A stretch of DNA of 64,000 nt from CAVQXR01 sp963717955 (lineage in GTDB: Bacteria > Actinomycetota > Thermoleophilia > Gaiellales > Gaiellaceae): positions 1,240,001 through 1,304,000 of the forward strand of contig CAVQXR010000001.1 of NCBI GenBank assembly GCA_963717955.1, given 5' to 3'. This document shows positions 60,202-64,000 of this stretch, piece after piece. Numbering within the stretch: position 1 is the stretch's first letter; the number at the start of each line of letters is the position of its first letter. The translations under genes and the position numbers were made by a program. Below the pieces are notes generated by a model. The model made no database searches. It saw only the letters and a program-made list of their open reading frames with translations, and had not been told where the DNA came from.

Positions 60202-62323
60202 CTAGCGGGCCGTCACGTCCGCGGCGGCGGCGATCGCCCTCGCCTCCGCGGACCTGCCGACCTCGATGATGATGTTCCCGAACCGATCGACATGCGCCTC
60301 GACGCCGGGCGGGACGACCGTGGTCGTGTCGTACTGGTTGACGATCGCGGGCCCCTCGAGCCGGTTCCCGGCCCGCAGCGACGCCCGTTCGTAGTAGCGC
60401 GTCGGGACCTTCTGGAGCGTGCCGTCGACCCTGAACCACGCCTCGCCCTCGTGGCGCAGCGCCGCCTCCGGCGACGCGTCGCCGTGCTCGATCTCGGGCA
60501 TCCTGAGCGCCGGCATCAGCCCGATCCCGCGCACGCGGATGTTGGGGATCTCGATGTCCGATTCCTCGAACCGGCGGGAGTACTCACGCTCGTGGATGTC
60601 GTGGAAGTCGGACCTGACCTTCTCGACCCAGGTGTGGTCGATCGGGCCGGAGGGCGCGTCGACGCGAAGCTCGTAGCCCTGGCCGAGGTAACGACAGTCG
60701 GCGATCCGCTGGATCACGAGCGACTCGGCCGGCACCCCGTCCTTCTCGAGCTGGCGCCCGCCTGCTCCTCGAGCTCCTCGAGACGCCGCTGGAGCGCCGG
60801 GGCGTCGAGCTTCGACAGGCGCTGGTAGGTGGTCGCCACGTACTCGTACACCATGTCCGTTGCGAGCAGCCCCATCGCGGCCGCGATTCCCGGGTAGGGA
60901 GGCACGATCACGTACGGGGTGCCGACCTCGATCGCGATCTGCACGGCGAACAGCGGGCCGGCGCCGCCCTCGGCGACGAGCGCGAAGTCGCGCGGGTCGT
61001 AGCCCTTGCGAACCGAGTTCTCCTCGATCGACTGCACCATCGAGTGCGTCAGGATCTGAACGGTGCCCATCGACGCCTCCTCGACCGACATGCCGAGGTC
61101 GCGGGCCGGGCCGTCCTCGAACGCCGCCCGGGCGAGATCCGCGAACAGCTCCATGCCACCGCCGAGGAAGCCCTCGGGCGAGAGCCATCCGAGGTTGACC
61201 ATCGCGTCGGTCGCCGTCGCCTCGGTGCCACCGCGGTCGTACGCGGCCGGGCCGGGGACTGCGCCGGCGGAGCGCGGGCCGACGCGGAAGATCCCGCCCG
61301 CGTCGACGTACGCGATGGAGCCGCCGCCGGCGCCGATCGTGTCGACGTCGACCATCGGGATCATCGCCTGGTAGGGGCCGACCTTCGTGTCGAGCAGGTG
61401 CTTCATGCGCAGGCGTCCCTCCTGCGCGAGACCGACGTCGGCCGACGTCCCGCCGACGTCGAGCGTGATCACGTTGCCGTAGCCCGCCTGCTTGCCGGCC
61501 CAGATGCCTCCGACGACGCCGGCCACCGGCCCGGACATGAGCAGGTTCACCGGGCGCCTCGTGGCGGCGTCCGCCGTCGCGACGCCGGAGGTCGAGGTCA
61601 TCAGATGGACGCCCGTGCGAACGCCGAGCCCCGTGAGCTCCTCCTGCAGGCGGCCCACGTAGCGCGCGACCTTGGGCCCGATGAACGCGTTCAGGCCGAC
61701 GGTCGAGAACCGCTCGTACTCGCGGTACTGCGGCAGCACCTCCGAGGAGACCGAGAGGAACGCCTCCGGGAACTCCTCGCGGACGATCTCGGCGACGCGC
61801 TGCTCGTGCGCCGGGTTCAGGAACGAGAACAGGAAGCAGACCGCGACGGCTTCGACGCCCGCCTCCTTCAGCGCGCGCACCTGCTCCCGCGCCCGCTCCT
61901 CGTCGAGCGGGACGAGCACGCTCCCGTCGCGGGTGATCCGCTCGGGCACCGTGAGCCGGTCACGGCGCCGCACCACCGGATACGCCTGCCACGGCAGGTC
62001 CTGGTAGTTCGAGAAGTTGAGCGGTTTCTTGTGCCGCGCGATGTGGAGGATGTCGCGGTACCCCTCGGTCGTGATCATCCCGACGCGCGCCCCGTTGTGC
62101 TCGATCACGATGTTCGTCGCGATCGTGGTGCCGTGGAAGACCTGGTCGAGCGCGGCCGGGCTCTCGCCGGCTCCCTCGGTCACCTCCCGGATGCCCCGGA
62201 TCGTCCCCTGGGACGGATCCTCGGGTGTCGTCGGCAGCTTGTGGACATGGATGACGCCGGTCTCGTCGTCGACGTAGATGAGGTCCGTGAACGTGCCGCC
62301 CACGTCGACGCCAACTCGTTTCA
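60202..62323 (-). pseudogene. hyuA: hydantoinase A / oxoprolinase family protein, frameshifted
   Basis: The N-terminal part (from ATG 62323) reads MKRVGVDVGGTFTDLIYVDD, the phosphate-loop of HyuA, then HGTTIATNIVIEHNGA, TLDVGGTSADVGL and DTIGAGGGSIAYVD. Near LEELEEQAG (about 60755) homology passes to another frame, which reads QLEKDGVPAESLVIQR and DCRYLGQGYELRV to a stop at 60202. One indel in the GCAGGCGGGCGCC run explains it. The intact protein would have about 707 residues, the usual HyuA length. Confidence 0.85.
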
Positions 62324-62335
62324 TGCCGTCTCTCC

Positions 62336-63366
62336 TTACGGGGTGAGCAGGAGCTTCCCGAAGTGCTCGCGCCGCTCCATCGTGTCCATCGCCTCCGCGG
62401 CGTCCTCGAGCGGGAAGGACTTGTGGACGAGGGGCTTGATCCGGCCGTGCGCGGCGAGCTCGAAGCACTTCTCGACCTCGGTCTTCGTGTAGACGAACGA
62501 GCCGATGACGCTCTTCTGCGCGCGGAAGAACGGGATGATGTCGAACGGGACGACCTCGCCGGAGTGCCCGCCGCAGATCACGAGCCGTCCGTCCTTCGTG
62601 AGCGCGTCGAGCCCCTTCTGGAAGAGCTCGCCGCCCACGTGCTCGTAGACGACGTCGACGCCCTTGCCGTCGGTGACCTCCATGACGCGCTCGACGACGT
62701 TCTCGGTCTTGTGGTCGATGCCGACGTCCATCCCGAGCTCGCGAGCCCGGTCGAGCTTCTCGTGCGAGGAGGCGTTGCCGATCACGAACGCGCCCGCCTG
62801 CTTCGCGAGCTGGACGGCAGCCGACCCGATCCCGGAGCCGACCGAGTTGATCATCACGGACTCGCCGGCGCGCAGGCCCGCCCGAGTGAAGAGCATGTGC
62901 CACGACGTGGCGAAGGCGACCTGGAGCGCCGCCGCGTCCTCGTTCGAGACGTCGTCCGGGATCCTGACGAGCTGTCTCGCACCGCAGGTCAGCTTCTCCG
63001 CGTATCCGCCCCCGGTCGTGAAGCTGATGAACCCGGCGGCCAGGCACAGCGACTCCCGGCCCGTCCGGCAGTACACGCAGTCGCCGCACGGAGCCATGAT
63101 GTAGGGGTTGACGCGGTCGCCGGCCGCGAAGCCGTCGACGCCCTCGCCGACCGCCTCGATCTCGCCCGCGACCTCGACGCCGAGCGTGTGCGGGAGGTTG
63201 ATCGGGAAGCGGGAGATACCCTCGCGGACGTCGACGTCGAGATGGTTGAGGGCACTCGCCCGGATGCGGATCGAGACCTGGCCCGGGCCTGGGGATCGGG
63301 TCGTCCATCTCGTCCAGCCGGAGAACGTCCGAGTCCGCCGAACTCGTGGAACCGAACAGCTTTCAC
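62336..63366 (-). pseudogene. zinc-type alcohol dehydrogenase / quinone oxidoreductase, frameshifted at the 5' end
   Basis: The main frame (62336 to about 63280) reads APCGDCVYCRTGRESLC with the structural-zinc cysteines, INSVGSGIGSAAVQLAKQAG (NADPH-binding loop) and VYEHVGGELFQKGLDAL. The N-terminus is split over two other frames: VKAVRFHEFGG from GTG 63366, then LRLDEMDDPIPRPG, then QVSIRIRASALNH. Indels near 63337 and 63290 join them. It heads the adh-hyuA-hyuB-gntR-LLM operon; GGAGG precedes the GTG. Confidence 0.82.
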
Positions 63367-63406
63367 GCCATCGACCTCCGGTGCGAACCTACGGTGGGAG
63401 ACTGTG

Positions 63407-63435
63407 TTTATGTCTGACTTCCGACACCCTGTCAA
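63407..63435 (-). promoter_or_regulatory. promoter of the adh-hyu operon with TGTCTGAC operator
   Basis: TTGACA (63435-63430) and CATAAA (63412-63407) stand exactly 17 bp apart on the minus strand. GGAAGTCAGACAT (63423-63411) lies between them and the -10, where a bound regulator would block polymerase. The message would start near 63401, about 35 nt before the GTG at 63366. Confidence 0.68.
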
Positions 63436-63467
63436 GCGGCAGGCGAGGCTCGGACGGCCGCACGCGG

Positions 63468-63496
63468 TTGACAGCCTGCCGAATGTCTGACATATA
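63468..63496 (+). promoter_or_regulatory. divergent promoter of the citE-like gene with ATGTCTGACAT operator
   Basis: TTGACA (63468-63473) and CATATA (63491-63496) are 17 bp apart. The perfect 11-bp palindrome ATGTCTGACAT (63483-63493) overlaps the -10 box. The ATG at 63502 lies only 6 bp after the -10, so the transcript is probably leaderless. The arrangement mirrors the divergent promoter at 63407-63435. Confidence 0.65.
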
Positions 63497-63501
63497 AACG
63501 G

Positions 63502-64000
63502 ATGGCGTTGACGCGCGCCCCGCTCGAAATCTCCGCTCGGTCCTCTTCGCGCCCGGCACCGACGAGCGCAAGCTGACGCGCGCGCTCGAGTCGGACGCCG
63601 ACGCCGTCATCGCCGACCTCGAGGACGCAGTCGCCCCGGGAGAGAAGGATGCAGCCCGGGAGCTGACCTGCCGCCTTCTCGGCCGCGGACGGCGACGGCC
63701 CCCTGCGCGCCGTGCGCGATCAACGGCACCGACACGCGCGCACTTGGACGGCCGACGCTCGCGGCGATCGCGAACCTGGCCCTCGACGCGGTCGTGCTGC
63801 CGAAGGCGACGCCCGACGCCGTCGACGCGCTCGGCTCGGACGGGCCGCCCGTGATCGCGATCGTCGAGACGGCCGCCGGGTTGCGCCTCGCGTACGAGAC
63901 GGCGTGCGCGCCCAGGGTGCCGCGCCTCATGCTGGGCGCCGCCGACCTCTCGGCCGAGCTTCGCCTCGAGCCGCGATCCGACGGCCAGGAGCTGCTCTTC
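63502..64000 (+). pseudogene. HpcH/HpaI/CitE-type lyase, 5' part, frameshifted and cut by the window end
   Basis: Pieces of a CitE-like (beta-methylmalyl/citryl-CoA lyase) TIM barrel appear in successive frames: LRSVLFAPGTDERKL and DADAVIADLEDAVAPGEKDAAR, then AADGDGPLRAVR, then INGTDTRALGRPTLAAIA, ALDAVVLPKATPDAVDAL, IAIVETAAGLRLAYE and LMLGAADLSAEL. At least three indels (near 63520, 63680 and 63718) are needed to join them to the ATG at 63502. It is transcribed away from the hyu operon and may cleave a CoA thioester made by the CaiB-type transferase. Confidence 0.75.

Noticed and set aside
1..64000. CRISPR arrays, rRNA genes, further tRNAs, prophage or plasmid genes
   Set aside because: Scanning both strands showed no regularly spaced repeats, no rRNA-like sequence, and no GGTTCGAATCC-type T arm other than that of tRNA-Gln.

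Overview
The window is high-GC chromosomal DNA from an actinobacterium. The gene content and order (rplY-pth-mfd-prsA-mazG-eno-pyk-ftsB-DUF501, a seven-iron ferredoxin, LLM/F420-type oxidoreductase, class III cyclase/AAA/TPR regulator, proline-rich LCP protein) suggest the deep-branching Thermoleophilia rather than Streptomyces or Mycobacterium. That placement is inferred from the sequence alone. No phage, CRISPR array, rRNA or replication origin was seen.

Layout. 1-4.3 kb: an AddAB-like recombination pair (first gene cut by the window edge) and two small proteins. 4.5-13 kb: transporter, ferredoxin, cytochrome c maturation pair (CcmH-like and TlpA-like), L,D-transpeptidase, GDPD, PAP2, DUF501 and FtsB/DivIC. 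13.2-22.6 kb: a long minus-strand housekeeping run (rplY, pth, mfd, prsA-like, mazG, eno, pyk). 22.7-26.9 kb: two cupins and a 980-residue cyclase/ATPase/TPR regulator. 27.4-30.1 kb: four overlapping genes coding for an ECF sigma factor, a membrane anti-sigma-like protein, a lysyl-oxidase-like lipoprotein and a YtkA-like membrane protein. 30.1-31.99 kb: nearly gene-free. 32-42.2 kb: prs, glmU, tRNA-Gln, ispE, rsmA, tatD, metG, an M23 protein, rsmI and an LCP protein. 42.2-52.3 kb: a MITE-like remnant, FmdB, GT39, aminotransferase, M20 amidohydrolase, DedA, creatininase family, a Crp regulator with a striking CRP-type control region, methyltransferase, PAQR, infA and csp. 52.4-64 kb: a catabolic region with CaiB-type CoA-transferase, Asp/Glu-hydantoin racemase, serine hydrolase, LLM oxidoreductase, GntR/FCD regulator, HyuB, HyuA, alcohol dehydrogenase and a CitE-like lyase.

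Three non-coding signals stand out. First, a 168-bp structured repeat occurs three times (21047-21214, 21817-21984, 50971-51138). Each copy begins at the stop codon of a minus-strand gene and has paired arms whose sequence differs between copies but whose core is conserved; a 24-bp arms-only form sits at the stop codon of the prsA-like gene. Second, a Crp gene is followed at once by CRP-type palindromes, a consensus promoter, a 12-codon ORF and a terminator-like hairpin, which looks like a small CRP-controlled transcription unit. Third, a TGTCTGAC-type operator recurs at three promoters of the right-hand catabolic region, suggesting a regulon of the GntR/FCD protein encoded there.

From about 56 kb to the end, four genes carry apparent frameshifts (serine hydrolase, hyuA, alcohol dehydrogenase, citE-like). 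This is either decay of the catabolic region or poor consensus near a contig end; sequence alone cannot decide.
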